A stretch of 64,000 nucleotides of DNA, taken from contig JAFMHK010000005.1 in assembly GCA_017854585.1 (NCBI GenBank), positions 90,466-154,465 on the forward strand, given 5' to 3'. The stretch is from Paracoccaceae bacterium (GTDB lineage: Bacteria; Pseudomonadota; Alphaproteobacteria; Rhodobacterales; Rhodobacteraceae). Every line of letters begins with the position of its first letter. The first letter of the stretch is position 1. Both the position numbers and the translations under genes were made by a program. Under the pieces are notes generated by a model, which was not told the origin of the DNA, did no database searches, and worked only from the letters and a program-made list of their open reading frames with translations. This document shows, piece after piece, positions 1 through 8,839 of this stretch.

Positions 1-162
1 TTCACACCGCTGTCCACGCAAATCTCGAAAGACCTGAAAAAAGCGGGGTTCAAGTTTTGTGGCCCCACCATCGTTTATGCCGCCATGCAGGCCATGGGCT
101 TGGTCAACGACCATCTCACCGGCTGTCCGCGCCATGCCGAGGTCGCAAGACTGGCCAGATAG
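1..162 (+). CDS. tag: DNA-3-methyladenine glycosylase I, C-terminal fragment
   Basis: The gene enters from the left edge, so only the last 53 residues are visible, ending in TAG. The segment has a run of the form SKDLKKAGFKFCGPTIVYA followed by MGLVNDHLTGC, which matches the conserved C-terminus of the Tag family, including the late His and Cys that help bind the structural zinc. Tag enzymes excise 3-methyladenine from alkylated DNA and start base-excision repair in the cytoplasm. The neighbouring gene on its right is convergent and ends 22 bases away. Family assignment is firm for the fragment; nothing can be said about start or promoter. Confidence 0.85.
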   Translation, partial: FTPLSTQISKDLKKAGFKFCGPTIVYAAMQAMGLVNDHLTGCPRHAEVARLAR

Positions 163-184
163 GGCGGCCCAATGGCGTATCTTG

Positions 185-742
185 CTATTCCTCTGATCCG
201 ATCAACGCCGCGATCAACGTGATCGCATCGGAACTATCCCACTCCGCTTCACCTCGCAGGCGTGCAATTTCCTGCCCCTCGCGGTTCAAGATGACCGTCA
301 TCGGCAGGCCCAGAATTCCCATCTCGCGCGCGATCTGCTGGTTGATGTCCCGATAAAGGGTCAACTCGGTGATCCCCTCGTCGTCGAAGAACCGGCGCAT
401 CGCTTGTGGGGAATTGCGGCCGGTGGCCAACGTGACGACCGCGAAATCATCGCCACCGAACTGGCGCTGCAATGCATCAAGACCGGGCATTTCGTGCCGA
501 CAGGGCACACACCATGTGGCCCAGAAATTCAGCAAGACGTATCGCCCTTCGTAATCCGCCAGCGTCGCCTCCGTCTCGGCCATCGTCAGGTAGGGCAATG
601 ACGACGCGCGAACTGGTTCCTCGTGCACGGTCAAGCCTTCCATCTCGCCAACCGCCAACGCCGACAGGTCCTGTGCCGCAGCACCATTTGCACCCAGCCC
701 AATCGCAAGGTAGATCACAAAAGAACGCAAAGACCGGATCAT
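185..742 (-). CDS. TlpA/ResA-like periplasmic thioredoxin-fold protein
   Basis: A 185-residue protein with an N-terminal hydrophobic segment (residues 7-23, ending AAA) that looks like a signal peptide, then a thioredoxin fold. The redox motif WCVPC places the active cysteines at 78 and 81, and the cis-proline is Pro147 in GLPMTV. TlpA-type proteins work in the periplasm as thiol reductants or oxidants, often in cytochrome c or cytochrome oxidase assembly. I chose the ATG at 742 rather than one 14 codons upstream because it begins directly before the signal sequence. It diverges from argH with only 27 bases between start codons, so the promoters must overlap. The exact partner cannot be read from sequence. 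Confidence 0.85.
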   Translation of the reverse strand: MIRSLRSFVIYLAIGLGANGAAAQDLSALAVGEMEGLTVHEEPVRASSLPYLTMAETEATLADYEGRYVLLNFWATWCVPCRHEMPGLDALQRQFGGDDFAVVTLATGRNSPQAMRRFFDDEGITELTLYRDINQQIAREMGILGLPMTVILNREGQEIARLRGEAEWDSSDAITLIAALIGSEE

Positions 743-769
743 GACAGGGTCCCTTTCAGGGTGTGGATT

Positions 770-2161
770 ATGACAAACGACCAATCAAATGCCATGTGGG
801 GCGGACGCTTCGCTGCCGGGCCGGACGCGATCATGGAGGCGATCAACGCCTCGATCGGATTCGACAAGCGACTGGCGCGGCAGGATATCGAAGGCTCCCG
901 CGCCCACGCGGCGATGCTGGCCCAACAGGGTATACTGACCAATAAGGACGCGGACGCGATCCGGGAAGGCCTCCTCACGGTGTTGTCAGAGATCGAAGGG
1001 GGAAACTTCCAGTTTTCCACCGCGCTGGAAGACATCCACATGAACGTCGAGGCGCGATTGAAAGAGATCGTCGGCGAACCCGCCGGTCGCCTGCACACCG
1101 CGCGGTCGCGCAACGATCAGGTCGCGACCGATTTCAAACTTTGGGTCCGCGACCAGATGGACGCCGCCATCACCGGGATCGAGGCGCTGATGCGTGCGCT
1201 GGTCACCCAAGCCGATGCCGGGGCCGACTGGGTGATGCCCGGCTTCACCCATCTGCAAACCGCGCAACCCGTGACGTGGGGCCACCATATGCTTGCCTAT
1301 GTCGAGATGCTGGGGCGCGACAAATCCCGTTTCGCAGATGCACGGACGCGGATGAACGAAAATCCGCTTGGCGCGGCTGCACTTGCTGGCACGTCCTTTC
1401 CCATCGATCGCCACATGACGGCCACCGCGCTTGGGTTCGACCGCCCCGCCGCGAATTCGCTCGATGCCGTTTCGGATCGGGATTTCGCGTTGGATTATCT
1501 GGCTGCCGCCACCATCTGCGCGATGCACCTGTCGCGCTTCGCTGAGGAACTGGTCATCTGGTCCTCGGCCCAGTTCCGGTTCGTGACCTTGTCAGACCGC
1601 TTCTCCACCGGCTCCTCGATCATGCCGCAAAAGAAGAACCCGGACGCGGCGGAACTGATCCGTGCCAAGATCGGGCGGATTCTGGGCGCAAACGTCGCGC
1701 TGCTGATGGTGATGAAGGGCCTTCCGCTGACCTATTCCAAGGACATGCAGGAAGATAAGGAGCAGGTCTTTGATGCCGCCGACAACCTGATGCTTGCGCT
1801 GGCGGCAATGACCGGAATGGTCGCGGACATGACCGCCAACCGCGCCACTCTGGAGGCGGCGGCTTCATCCGGCTTCTCGACTGCCACCGATCTGGCCGAC
1901 TGGCTGGTGCGCGAACTGGACATGCCGTTCCGCGATGCGCATCATGTGACCGGCACGCTTGTGAAACTGGCCGAGGATCAGGGCATTGACCTGCCAGACC
2001 TCACGCTGACCCAGATGCAGGCCGTGCATGGCAAGATCACCGAGTCCGTGTTCGATGTGTTGGGTGTACATAATTCCGTCGCTTCGCGTATGTCTTACGG
2101 GGGTACGGCACCTGCACAGGTCAGGGCTCAGGTAGCCCGTTGGAAAGAGGTGTTGGGATGA
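770..2161 (+). CDS. argH: Argininosuccinate lyase
   Basis: A 463-residue member of the fumarase/aspartase superfamily. It cleaves argininosuccinate to arginine and fumarate, the last step of arginine synthesis. The superfamily signature [11 protein letters not shown] lies at about residues 281-291, and the N-terminal pattern MWGGRF plus HTARSRNDQ is typical of ArgH. The frame stays open upstream, but the start at 770 ([12 protein letters not shown]) gives the usual length and avoids overlap with the divergent TlpA-like gene. The stop overlaps the start of the next small lipoprotein gene (ATGA), indicating translational coupling. Confidence 0.97.
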   Translation: MTNDQSNAMWGGRFAAGPDAIMEAINASIGFDKRLARQDIEGSRAHAAMLAQQGILTNKDADAIREGLLTVLSEIEGGNFQFSTALEDIHMNVEARLKEIVGEPAGRLHTARSRNDQVATDFKLWVRDQMDAAITGIEALMRALVTQADAGADWVMPGFTHLQTAQPVTWGHHMLAYVEMLGRDKSRFADARTRMNENPLGAAALAGTSFPIDRHMTATALGFDRPAANSLDAVSDRDFALDYLAAATICAMHLSRFAEELVIWSSAQFRFVTLSDRFSTGSSIMPQKKNPDAAELIRAKIGRILGANVALLMVMKGLPLTYSKDMQEDKEQVFDAADNLMLALAAMTGMVADMTANRATLEAAASSGFSTATDLADWLVRELDMPFRDAHHVTGTLVKLAEDQGIDLPDLTLTQMQAVHGKITESVFDVLGVHNSVASRMSYGGTAPAQVRAQVARWKEVLG

Positions 2162-2304
2162 GAAATCTGATCTTGCTTGGCACGTTGGCAGTCGTTCTGG
2201 CTGCTTGCGGTGTTGATGGCGAACCCACACCGCCCGAACCGCAACCCGAACCCGGCATCACCATCACCGGCACGGCCCAGATCGGCATGGCGAACAGCAA
2301 CTAG
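2158..2304 (+). CDS. Small lipoprotein (LptM/YifL-like)
   Basis: A 48-residue protein too short for most gene finders. It starts [14 protein letters not shown] and has a clear lipobox LAAC with Cys17, followed by a short proline-rich tail ([12 protein letters not shown]). Its ATG overlaps the argH stop, so it is translated as part of that transcript. Tiny lipoproteins of this shape sit near argH, lysA or dapF in many proteobacteria, and the enterobacterial one (LptM/YifL) assists maturation of the LptD outer-membrane translocon. Membership is inferred from size, lipobox, proline tail and position, not from detailed similarity. No lysA follows; greA is next. Confidence 0.75.
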   Translation: MRNLILLGTLAVVLAACGVDGEPTPPEPQPEPGITITGTAQIGMANSN

Positions 2305-2401
2305 ACGGCGCAGCATCATCTCCCATTGAACACCTGCGTTGTGGGCCCTAACGTCATTCGACGTATCATTTCTTGCACTCATCCACGCGGAACTGCCCAA
2401 C

Positions 2402-2872
2402 ATGGAAAAATTCCCAATGACACCCGGCGGCTACAAAGCCCTGGATGCCGAATTGAAGAACCTCAGAACGGTGGAACGCCCCGCGATCATTCAGGCAATT
2501 GCCGAAGCGCGTGAACATGGCGACCTGTCCGAGAACGCGGAATACCATTCCGCCCGTGAAAAGCATTCCTTCATCGAAGGCCGCATCAAGGAGCTTGAGG
2601 GAATGCTTGGCCTTGCCCAAGTGATTGACCCCTCCAAGCTGTCCGGCCCGATCAAGTTCGGGGCTACCGTGAAGTTGGTGGATGAAGACACCGATGAGGA
2701 AAAGACCTACCAATTGGTCGGTGAGACCGAGGCCGACATCGAGAAAGGCCTCCTCAACATCAAATCCCCATTGGCCCGCGCCTTGATCGGCAAGGATGAA
2801 GGTGACAGTGTCGAAGTGAAGACGCCGGGCGGCAGCAAGGATTACGAAATCGTCAAGATTTCCTATATTTGA
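2402..2872 (+). CDS. greA: Transcription elongation factor GreA
   Basis: A 156-residue protein, the standard GreA length. Residues 1-75 form the coiled-coil hairpin with the conserved segment [20 protein letters not shown] stretch (here [18 protein letters not shown]), whose acidic tip residues stimulate RNA cleavage by backtracked RNA polymerase. Residues about 80-156 form the FKBP-like domain ending in VKTPGG..YEIVKI. The start [11 protein letters not shown] matches family starts; an upstream in-frame ATG at 2339 is rejected because it adds 21 non-conserved residues. It lies 97 bases after the small lipoprotein and probably has its own promoter there. Confidence 0.96.
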   Translation: MEKFPMTPGGYKALDAELKNLRTVERPAIIQAIAEAREHGDLSENAEYHSAREKHSFIEGRIKELEGMLGLAQVIDPSKLSGPIKFGATVKLVDEDTDEEKTYQLVGETEADIEKGLLNIKSPLARALIGKDEGDSVEVKTPGGSKDYEIVKISYI

Positions 2873-2909
2873 CGCCTCCACCAAACCGACGATTCAGGAC
2901 AGGCGCAGC

Positions 2910-3920
2910 ATGGCAGACGACAAGCAGGCCTCCCCATTGCAGCTCGGCCTTTACGCCCGTGAAGCGTCGGTGCCGCGTCTGACGGCTGTTGAAATCGTTG
3001 CGATTGCGCTGTCGCTGATCTGGTTGATCGGGGTCATGTTGTTTTTCTGGGGCGCTGATGTCGATGGCGGGGGCAACTCGTTGGAATGGATCATGACGCT
3101 TTTGGCGATTGTCATGCCCATCGCGCTGATCTGGGTTGCCGCATCGACCGCCCGCACCGCCAAGGTGATGCGGGAAGAGGCGGCGCGCCTGCAGTCCTCC
3201 ATCGATGCGATGCGCGCGGCCTATGTTGATCAACAACAGCGCGCGGCATCCGAGATCAAGCCCTCGGTCGCGGCCAAGCTGGAAGAGATCGCGGCCGCGC
3301 AGAAGGCCACCGAAACACAGCTTGCGACCTTCACGTCCTTGCGCGTGCAACAATCCGCCCAACGCGCCGCCGTTGCGTCCCCCGCGCCCTCGCTTGAACA
3401 ACCGCAGCCCGGATTGGCCCTCAACCCCGACAGCTTCATCGAGAAAGAGCCGATTTCGGTGGCGGATTTCATCAAGGCGCTGAACTTTCCTGAAAACGAG
3501 CATGACAAGGAAGGGTTTCGCACCCTGCGCCGTGCGTTGGAAGATCGGGCGACGCAACGTCTGATCCGCGCCAGCCAAGACGCGCTGACCTTGCTCAGCC
3601 AAGATGGCATCTACATGGACGACCTGCGTCCCGATCGTGCCCGGTCGGAAATCTGGCGCAAGTTCGCAGCCGGCGAACGCGGGCGCGCAATCGCGGCGCT
3701 TGGCGGGATCCATGATCGGTCATCGCTGGTGTTGGCCGCAGGCAGGATGAAGCAAGATCCGGTGTTCCGTGATGCCGCCCACCATTTCTTGCGCCATTTC
3801 GACAAGACCTTCATGGAGTTCGAAAAGCACGCCAGCGACGAAGAGATTTCGCGCTTGGCCGATACGCGGACTGCGCGTGCCTTCATGCTGTTGGGGCGGG
3901 TCGCAGGAACCTTCGACTAG
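2910..3920 (+). CDS. Two-TM membrane protein of unknown function
   Basis: A 336-residue protein that I do not recognise as a named family. It has two predicted transmembrane segments at about 27-48 and 60-79 separated by a short glycine-rich loop, then a long soluble region. Residues 85-140 are rich in Ala, Glu and Lys and could form a coiled coil; the C-terminal third (from about 175) is charged and helical. It follows greA by 37 bases. Its 3' end overlaps the 3' end of the convergent gene by 38 bases, which suggests that one or both termini are not under tight constraint. It looks like a Rhodobacterales-type conserved membrane protein; no function can be assigned. Confidence 0.75.
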   Translation: MADDKQASPLQLGLYAREASVPRLTAVEIVAIALSLIWLIGVMLFFWGADVDGGGNSLEWIMTLLAIVMPIALIWVAASTARTAKVMREEAARLQSSIDAMRAAYVDQQQRAASEIKPSVAAKLEEIAAAQKATETQLATFTSLRVQQSAQRAAVASPAPSLEQPQPGLALNPDSFIEKEPISVADFIKALNFPENEHDKEGFRTLRRALEDRATQRLIRASQDALTLLSQDGIYMDDLRPDRARSEIWRKFAAGERGRAIAALGGIHDRSSLVLAAGRMKQDPVFRDAAHHFLRHFDKTFMEFEKHASDEEISRLADTRTARAFMLLGRVAGTFD

Positions 3921-4761
3921 CCGCGACTAATTCGGCTGCGTGGCCAAGTCCGGTAATCCAGCCCTCCTCACGGTCGCCCTCGGCCAGCATCGTCATCAGC
4001 CGCTCACCCGGCAACCCGGCGAACGCCTGCGCCAGCACGCGCACCTGTGCCGCATCCATGATCTCGCCCGCGCGCTGCTGCGCCCTGACCTCGGCATCCA
4101 GCAACGCGGGGTAAATCTCTGTCAGGACAATCGGCGCTGTCGGGGCCTGAAACGGGGCCACCGACAGCGCATCGCCGAACCGTTGACGCAACCCGTGCAA
4201 GCGGGCAATGCCCAGCAGCGCCTGCGATCCAACGGAACCCGTTGTGAACAATTTCCAACATGGCTGCGCCCGCCTGATGAGATGTTCCACCTTTCGCCGC
4301 TCAGGCATGCCATGACCAACGCGCAGCGTTCCCTTTGCAGGCAGGCGATCCGTGGCGCGGTTGGTCGGACAACCCCAGAACGGGCCGACACCCGGCAGCA
4401 GCCCGTTCAATTCCTCGGCCACATCAAAGCGGTTGTTCGCGTTGCGATCATCATCGACGATGCGCCGGGCCAAGGCTGCCCACAGGTGCAGCGGATCATC
4501 GCTTCCACTGACCACCCGCGCAAATCCGCGCGGATAGCCGAAAGGAAAATCGAACCCGGCCAGCACCCGGCGGCGGTGCGTCAGCGCCTCGGCGAACAAC
4601 GATGTCAGGGCGGCAATCGCGTGACTGCGGGTCCGGTGATAGGCGGTTGTCACCGTTCCATCGTGGGCGGTCGCGACAAAAATTGCATCCTTCGTCGGTT
4701 TCGCGGGCGATGGCGCAGACCGCGCCGACCAATCAACGACCACCACCGTGTCAAAGGTCAT
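3883..4761 (-). CDS. Unknown protein, possible RNase H-like fold, coupled to mobA
   Basis: A 292-residue protein starting MTFDTVVVVDWSARS. The early strand ending in an aspartate, followed by GFDFPFGYP near residue 70 and a late EIYP and Asp, recall the spaced acidic residues of RNase H-like (DUF429-type) proteins. A central WKLFTTGSVGSQALLG stretch is distinctive. There are no membrane segments or signal peptide. Its start codon overlaps the mobA stop (ATGA), so the two are translated together and it may act in molybdenum cofactor use, but that is inferred from position only. A longer start at 4770 lies inside mobA and is less likely. Confidence 0.7.
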   Translation of the reverse strand: MTFDTVVVVDWSARSAPSPAKPTKDAIFVATAHDGTVTTAYHRTRSHAIAALTSLFAEALTHRRRVLAGFDFPFGYPRGFARVVSGSDDPLHLWAALARRIVDDDRNANNRFDVAEELNGLLPGVGPFWGCPTNRATDRLPAKGTLRVGHGMPERRKVEHLIRRAQPCWKLFTTGSVGSQALLGIARLHGLRQRFGDALSVAPFQAPTAPIVLTEIYPALLDAEVRAQQRAGEIMDAAQVRVLAQAFAGLPGERLMTMLAEGDREEGWITGLGHAAELVAASRRFLRPAPTA

Positions 4762-5339
4762 GCAAGCCATGCGTCCGCACGCGCCAGATCATCGGGGGTG
4801 TTGATGTTGAAGAAAGCGGGCGGGGTGCTGGCCGCGAATCGCGCCTCGACGGCGCCCGCCTCCAGCGCCCAATCCGTAACCTTGCGCGTTCCGCCAGCCA
4901 ACGCCGCGCGCAAGGCACCGCGAAGCGTTACCGACCATAACCCCGTCGTCCCCTGCCAACCATCATCCGTGCGCGCCAGCACCACGGGCGCATCCACGGC
5001 GACCATCGTCTGCACCAGATCGGCGGGCAAGAAAGGCGTATCAACCGCGACGGTCAAAACCCGCGCGCTCCCCTGCGCTGCCGCCCATTCCATTGCCGAC
5101 AGAATCCCCGCCAATGGCCCCATGCCATGAGCCACCACATCCGGCAGCACGGGCGCCTCCACACCAAATCGCGCGCCATCACCGTTCGCGTTCACTGCCA
5201 ACACCGCCACCTGTGGGCCGATCCGATCCATCACATGCGCCAGCAGCGGCCGCCCAGCCAAGCGCACCAAGGCCTTGTCGCCACCCCCCATGCGTCGGGC
5301 CTGCCCTCCTGCCAACACAACACCGACAGGTCGCGCCAT
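4758..5339 (-). CDS. mobA: Molybdenum cofactor guanylyltransferase
   Basis: A 193-residue nucleotidyltransferase. The N-terminal signature LAGGQARRMGGGDK (residues 9-22) is the GTP-binding loop of MobA, which joins GMP to molybdopterin to make the MGD cofactor of DMSO-reductase-family enzymes. The frame is open for another 130 codons upstream, but that part is arginine-rich, low in conservation signals, and would overlap the divergent azlC; the ATG at 5339 puts the signature at the normal distance from the start. The second gene of the unit overlaps its stop codon. No molybdoenzyme lies in the window. Confidence 0.92.
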   Translation of the reverse strand: MARPVGVVLAGGQARRMGGGDKALVRLAGRPLLAHVMDRIGPQVAVLAVNANGDGARFGVEAPVLPDVVAHGMGPLAGILSAMEWAAAQGSARVLTVAVDTPFLPADLVQTMVAVDAPVVLARTDDGWQGTTGLWSVTLRGALRAALAGGTRKVTDWALEAGAVEARFAASTPPAFFNINTPDDLARADAWLA

Positions 5340-5438
5340 GCCGCGCCGTCCTTTTTGATGACGCGCATCACTAACGTTGAATTGCATCTTCTTTCTCCTG
5401 CGCCTAAGGCGGTCAGATCGAAACCGTAGGGACAGCCC

Positions 5439-6158
5439 ATGGCCACTGCCAGCCCGAAATCGCTTTATTGGAAAGGCGTTCGCACCGCCGCGCCGTTCTT
5501 GTTGATGGTGACGCCCTTTGGATTGTTGTTTGGCGTTGTCGCGACCGAGGCGGGGCTTTCGCTTGCGCATACCATGGGCTTCTCCATCGTCGTGATCGCG
5601 GGCGCCGCGCAGTTCACTGCCCTGCAACTGATGACGGAACAGGCCCCCATCATCGTGATTCTGGCGTCGGCCCTTGCGGTCAACCTGCGCATGGCGATGT
5701 ATTCCGCCGCATTGGCACCCTACCTTGGGCCTGCGCCGCTTTGGCAACGCGCGTTGATCGGCTATTTCAACGTCGATCAGACCTATGCCATGTCAATCAT
5801 GGAGTACGAGGCAAAGCCGCAGCTGACGGTGGCCGCGCGGGTCGCCTATTTCCTTGGGATTGCCACCCCGATCTGCCCGGTCTGGTATGTCATGACTTAT
5901 ATCGGGGCTGTCGTCGGCAGCACGATACCGGACGCCTTCGCGCTTGATTTCGCGGTCCCGATCACCTTCCTTGCCATCGTTGCGCCCGCCTTCAAGACGC
6001 TGGCGCATGTCGCCGCCGCCTTTACGGCCATCGTGCTGGCCGTCACCCTGTCATGGATGCCCTACAACCTTTGGCTTCTGCTCGCAGGGCTTGCCGGCAT
6101 GATCGTCGGCGCCGAGGTTGAACGCCGCGTCGGCCGCGCCCGGGTGCGCCCGACATGA
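5439..6158 (+). CDS. azlC: AzlC family amino acid exporter, large subunit
   Basis: A 239-residue hydrophobic protein with about five to six membrane segments and the AzlC-type sequence GVRTAAPFLLMVTPFGLLFG near the N-terminus and GAAQFTALQLM about residues 50-60. AzlC pairs with a small AzlD subunit to export branched-chain or related amino acids across the inner membrane. The stop overlaps the azlD start (ATGA). The adjacent convergent Lrp-type regulator and the nearby alanine dehydrogenase fit an amino-acid theme, but the transported substrate is not shown. Confidence 0.93.
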   Translation: MATASPKSLYWKGVRTAAPFLLMVTPFGLLFGVVATEAGLSLAHTMGFSIVVIAGAAQFTALQLMTEQAPIIVILASALAVNLRMAMYSAALAPYLGPAPLWQRALIGYFNVDQTYAMSIMEYEAKPQLTVAARVAYFLGIATPICPVWYVMTYIGAVVGSTIPDAFALDFAVPITFLAIVAPAFKTLAHVAAAFTAIVLAVTLSWMPYNLWLLLAGLAGMIVGAEVERRVGRARVRPT

Positions 6159-6487
6159 CCGGGTATTCCTCCGCCCAGATCTGGATGATCATTGCCGCGA
6201 TGGGGATTGGCACCTTCGCCATCCGGTTCTCGTTTCTGGGTCTTCTGGGCAACCGGCAATTGCCCGACTGGCTGCTGCGCCACCTGCGCTACACCGCCGT
6301 GGCGATCCTGCCCGCGATGATCGCGCCGCTGGTCTTGTGGCCAAACGCGACAGGTGGTGAACCCGACGCCCCCCGCCTTGCCGCCGCCGCCATAGCCCTT
6401 GCCGTCGGCATCTGGGCCAAGAATGCGATCGCCGCCATTTTTGGTGGCATGATCACGCTTTACCTGCTCCAGTATCTGCTGGGCTAA
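6155..6487 (+). CDS. azlD: AzlD family amino acid exporter, small subunit
   Basis: A 110-residue protein with three to four hydrophobic segments and the AzlD pattern GIGTFAIRFSFLGLLG followed by LRYTAVAILPAMIAP. It is the small membrane partner of AzlC in a two-component amino acid export permease. The ATG lies inside the azlC stop region, so expression is coupled. Its own stop overlaps by four bases the stop of the convergent Lrp regulator. Confidence 0.92.
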   Translation: MTGYSSAQIWMIIAAMGIGTFAIRFSFLGLLGNRQLPDWLLRHLRYTAVAILPAMIAPLVLWPNATGGEPDAPRLAAAAIALAVGIWAKNAIAAIFGGMITLYLLQYLLG

Positions 6488-6951
6488 ACCGGCAACGCAG
6501 TTGTCTTGAAGACGGTCTTCAGGGCAAAGCTTGATTGCATCTGCGCCACGCCCGGCAGACGCGCCAGATGCTGCCGATGGATGCGCGCGAAATCCTCGCT
6601 GTCGCGCGCAACGACCTTCAGCAGGTAATCGGCACTGCCTGCCATCAGGTGACATTCCAGCACATCCGGCACCCGGGCTACCGCTTTCTCGAATGCATCC
6701 AGCAGTTCATCGGCCTGCCCGCTCAGTTTGATTTCCACGAAGACCGTCGTCACCCGACCGACGGCACGGGCATTCAACAAGGCAACGTAGTTGCGGATAA
6801 CCCCCGCCACTTCCAATCGTTGAACCCGTCGGTGACAGGCCGAGGGCGACAGATGCACGCGCTCTGACAGCTCCGCGTTCGTCATCCGCCCGTCGCGCTG
6901 TAGCAAGCGCAGAATGCGGTGATCCATCTCGTCCAATTCTGCTTGTGACAC
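6484..6951 (-). CDS. Lrp/AsnC family transcriptional regulator
   Basis: A 155-residue regulator. The N-terminal winged helix is clear: LDEMDHRILRLLQRDGR, then NAELSERVHLSPSACHRRVQRLE as the recognition region (to about residue 50). Residues 70-145 form the RAM ligand-binding domain with VPDVLECHLMAGSADYLLKV. Such proteins sense amino acids and bind DNA as dimers or octamers. It diverges from alanine dehydrogenase across 126 bases, the arrangement expected of an AldR-type activator whose effector is alanine. A role for azlCD is possible but it is convergent with them, not divergent. Confidence 0.92.
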   Translation of the reverse strand: MSQAELDEMDHRILRLLQRDGRMTNAELSERVHLSPSACHRRVQRLEVAGVIRNYVALLNARAVGRVTTVFVEIKLSGQADELLDAFEKAVARVPDVLECHLMAGSADYLLKVVARDSEDFARIHRQHLARLPGVAQMQSSFALKTVFKTTALPV

Positions 6952-6985
6952 GCTTTGTCCCGCCTAATGTCCATTATGTCGAAGG

Positions 6986-6999
6986 ATATTGCGGAATAT
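6986..6999. promoter_or_regulatory. Candidate Lrp-type operator between the regulator and ald
   Basis: The 126-base gap between the regulator and alanine dehydrogenase is AT-richer than its surroundings and holds an inverted repeat ATATT-gcgg-AATAT. Arms are perfect, five bases each, spaced four. It lies about 80 bases before the ald start. Related AT-rich words (AGATATTTC at 7014, CCATATATACC at 7032) follow toward ald. Lrp-family proteins bind degenerate AT-rich palindromes, so this is a sensible operator, but no consensus was tested. Confidence 0.4.
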
Positions 7000-7077
7000 G
7001 CCCCCATCGCGCCAGATATTTCAAAGCAATTCCATATATACCGCGCGATACTTCCGCCCGGAAGAGGAGACACCCCT

Positions 7078-8196
7078 ATGCACATTGGCTGCCCGACAGA
7101 AATCAAACCCCAAGAATTCCGTGTCGGCCTGACCCCCGCCGCCGCCCACGAGGCCGTGGCCCACGGCCATACCGTCACGGTGCAGGCCGGTGCCGGTATC
7201 GGCGCAGGCTTCGCCGACGCCGATTACACCGCTGCTGGCGCCCGTATCGCGGCGACAGCGCAGGATATTTTCGCAAGTGCCGACCTGATCGTAAAGGTGA
7301 AGGAACCGCAGGCAGGCGAACGCGCCATGTTGCGTGAAGGCCAGATCCTGTTCACTTATCTGCACCTTGCACCCGACCCGGACCAGACGCATGACCTGTT
7401 GAAGTCCGGCGCGACCTGCATCGCCTATGAGACAGTGACCGACCGCAGCGGCGGCTTGCCGCTGCTGGCCCCGATGTCGGAAGTTGCGGGCAAACTGGCC
7501 CCGCAGGTTGGCGCATGGACGCTGCAAAAGGCGAATGGCGGTCGTGGTGTCCTGATGGGGGGCGTGCCCGGTGTCGGTCCGGCCCGTGTGGTTGTGATTG
7601 GCGGCGGTGTCGTCGGCACCCACGCGGCGCGCGTTGCCGCCGGTATGGGTGCGGATGTGACCGTTCTTGACCGGTCCCTGCACCGTCTGCGGTATCTCGA
7701 TGACGTCTTCGGCAGCCAGTTTCGCACATCATATGCCAGCGCGGGCAATACAGCGGAACTGGTTGCGCTGGCCGACATGGTCATTGGGGCCGTCCTGATC
7801 CCGGGTGCCGCTGCCCCCAAACTGGTCACGCGCGCGCAGCTGTCCACCATGAAACCCGGCGCCGCGATCGTCGATGTCGCCATCGATCAGGGCGGGTGTT
7901 TCGAAACGTCCAAGGCAACGACCCATCAGGACCCGATTTATGAGGTCGACGGCATCATGCATTATTGCGTCGCCAACATGCCGGGCGCCGTTGCCCGCAC
8001 ATCGACGATCGCACTTGGCAATGCCACCATGCCCTTCTTGATCGCATTGGCCGACAAGGGTTGGAAACAAGCCTGCGCAGACGATCCGCATTTGCTTGAG
8101 GGGCTGAATGTCCATGCTGGCCACTTGACCAACTACGCGGTCGGAAAAGCACTTGGCATCGACGTCTTGTCACCAACGCTGGCGCTCAAGCGATAG
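7078..8196 (+). CDS. ald: Alanine dehydrogenase
   Basis: A 372-residue NAD-dependent enzyme that interconverts L-alanine and pyruvate plus ammonia. The start MHIGCPTEIKPQEFRVGLTP is the standard N-terminus, with Arg15 and nearby Lys expected at the pyruvate site; the NAD-binding loop VIGGGVVGTHAA lies near residues 174-185. A strong ribosome site GAAGAGGAG lies ten bases before the ATG at 7078, so the longer in-frame start at 6955 inside the promoter region is rejected. It is divergent from an Lrp-type regulator, likely its controller, and is followed by a good intrinsic terminator. Confidence 0.96.
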   Translation: MHIGCPTEIKPQEFRVGLTPAAAHEAVAHGHTVTVQAGAGIGAGFADADYTAAGARIAATAQDIFASADLIVKVKEPQAGERAMLREGQILFTYLHLAPDPDQTHDLLKSGATCIAYETVTDRSGGLPLLAPMSEVAGKLAPQVGAWTLQKANGGRGVLMGGVPGVGPARVVVIGGGVVGTHAARVAAGMGADVTVLDRSLHRLRYLDDVFGSQFRTSYASAGNTAELVALADMVIGAVLIPGAAAPKLVTRAQLSTMKPGAAIVDVAIDQGGCFETSKATTHQDPIYEVDGIMHYCVANMPGAVARTSTIALGNATMPFLIALADKGWKQACADDPHLLEGLNVHAGHLTNYAVGKALGIDVLSPTLALKR

Positions 8197-8211
8197 ACTG
8201 CTGCAAGGTAA

Positions 8212-8244
8212 CCAAGGCCCGCATGCGCGGGCCTTGGGCGTTTT
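8212..8244 (+). terminator. Intrinsic terminator after ald
   Basis: A perfect 11-base inverted repeat CCAAGGCCCGC / GCGGGCCTTGG with a four-base loop (8212-8237) is followed by GCGTTTT. It starts 16 bases after the ald stop and serves that gene; it also lies at the 3' end of convergent mscL. Confidence 0.85.
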
Positions 8245-8259
8245 CCGGCCCTGACCGGT

Positions 8260-8685
8260 TCACCGGGTCTGCAGCGCGTCCCGAATTTCGGTCAGCAATT
8301 CCTCTGCGGTCGGCCCCTTTGGTGCTTCGGGGGCTGCTGCTTCCTCCTTCACGGCGGCCGCTTTCAGCCTGTTGACCATCTTGACCAGCATGAAAACCAC
8401 AAAGGCCACGATCAGAAAATTGATCACGGCCATGATGAAATTGCCGATGGCAAACACCGGCGCGCCCGCATCCGCCGCCGCCGTCAGCGATGGATAGGTT
8501 TCGCCGTTCAGCGCATAAAACCACCCTGAGAAATCGATGCCTCCGGTGAACAACGCGATAATCGGGTTGATCAGGTCACCGACCAACGAGGTCACGATGG
8601 CCGTAAAAGCCGCACCGATGATGATGCCAACCGCCATGTCCATGACATTGCCCTTGGCGATGAACTCCTTGAATTCGTTTATCAT
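8260..8685 (-). CDS. mscL: Large-conductance mechanosensitive channel
   Basis: A 141-residue protein with the MscL N-terminus [20 protein letters not shown], whose amphipathic first helix leads into TM1 ([16 protein letters not shown]), a periplasmic loop, and TM2 (about residues 70-95, [19 protein letters not shown]), then a charged C-terminal helix. It forms a homopentameric pore in the inner membrane that opens under extreme tension to release solutes on osmotic down-shock. An upstream in-frame ATG at 8766 adds 27 residues not seen in the family, so the start at 8685 is preferred. Confidence 0.96.
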   Translation of the reverse strand: MINEFKEFIAKGNVMDMAVGIIIGAAFTAIVTSLVGDLINPIIALFTGGIDFSGWFYALNGETYPSLTAAADAGAPVFAIGNFIMAVINFLIVAFVVFMLVKMVNRLKAAAVKEEAAAPEAPKGPTAEELLTEIRDALQTR

Positions 8686-8839
8686 TTCAATAATCCCAAT
8701 CTTTTCGCCTTGGATGGCGCCATTTGCGACGCCATGCTCGTGCGTCATTGCACGGCCCACGCACAAGAATACAGGTTTTGGCGGTTCTCCAAAAGGAAAC
8801 TGTGCTTAGATATTCCCCGCAAACGCCAAGGATATTCAG

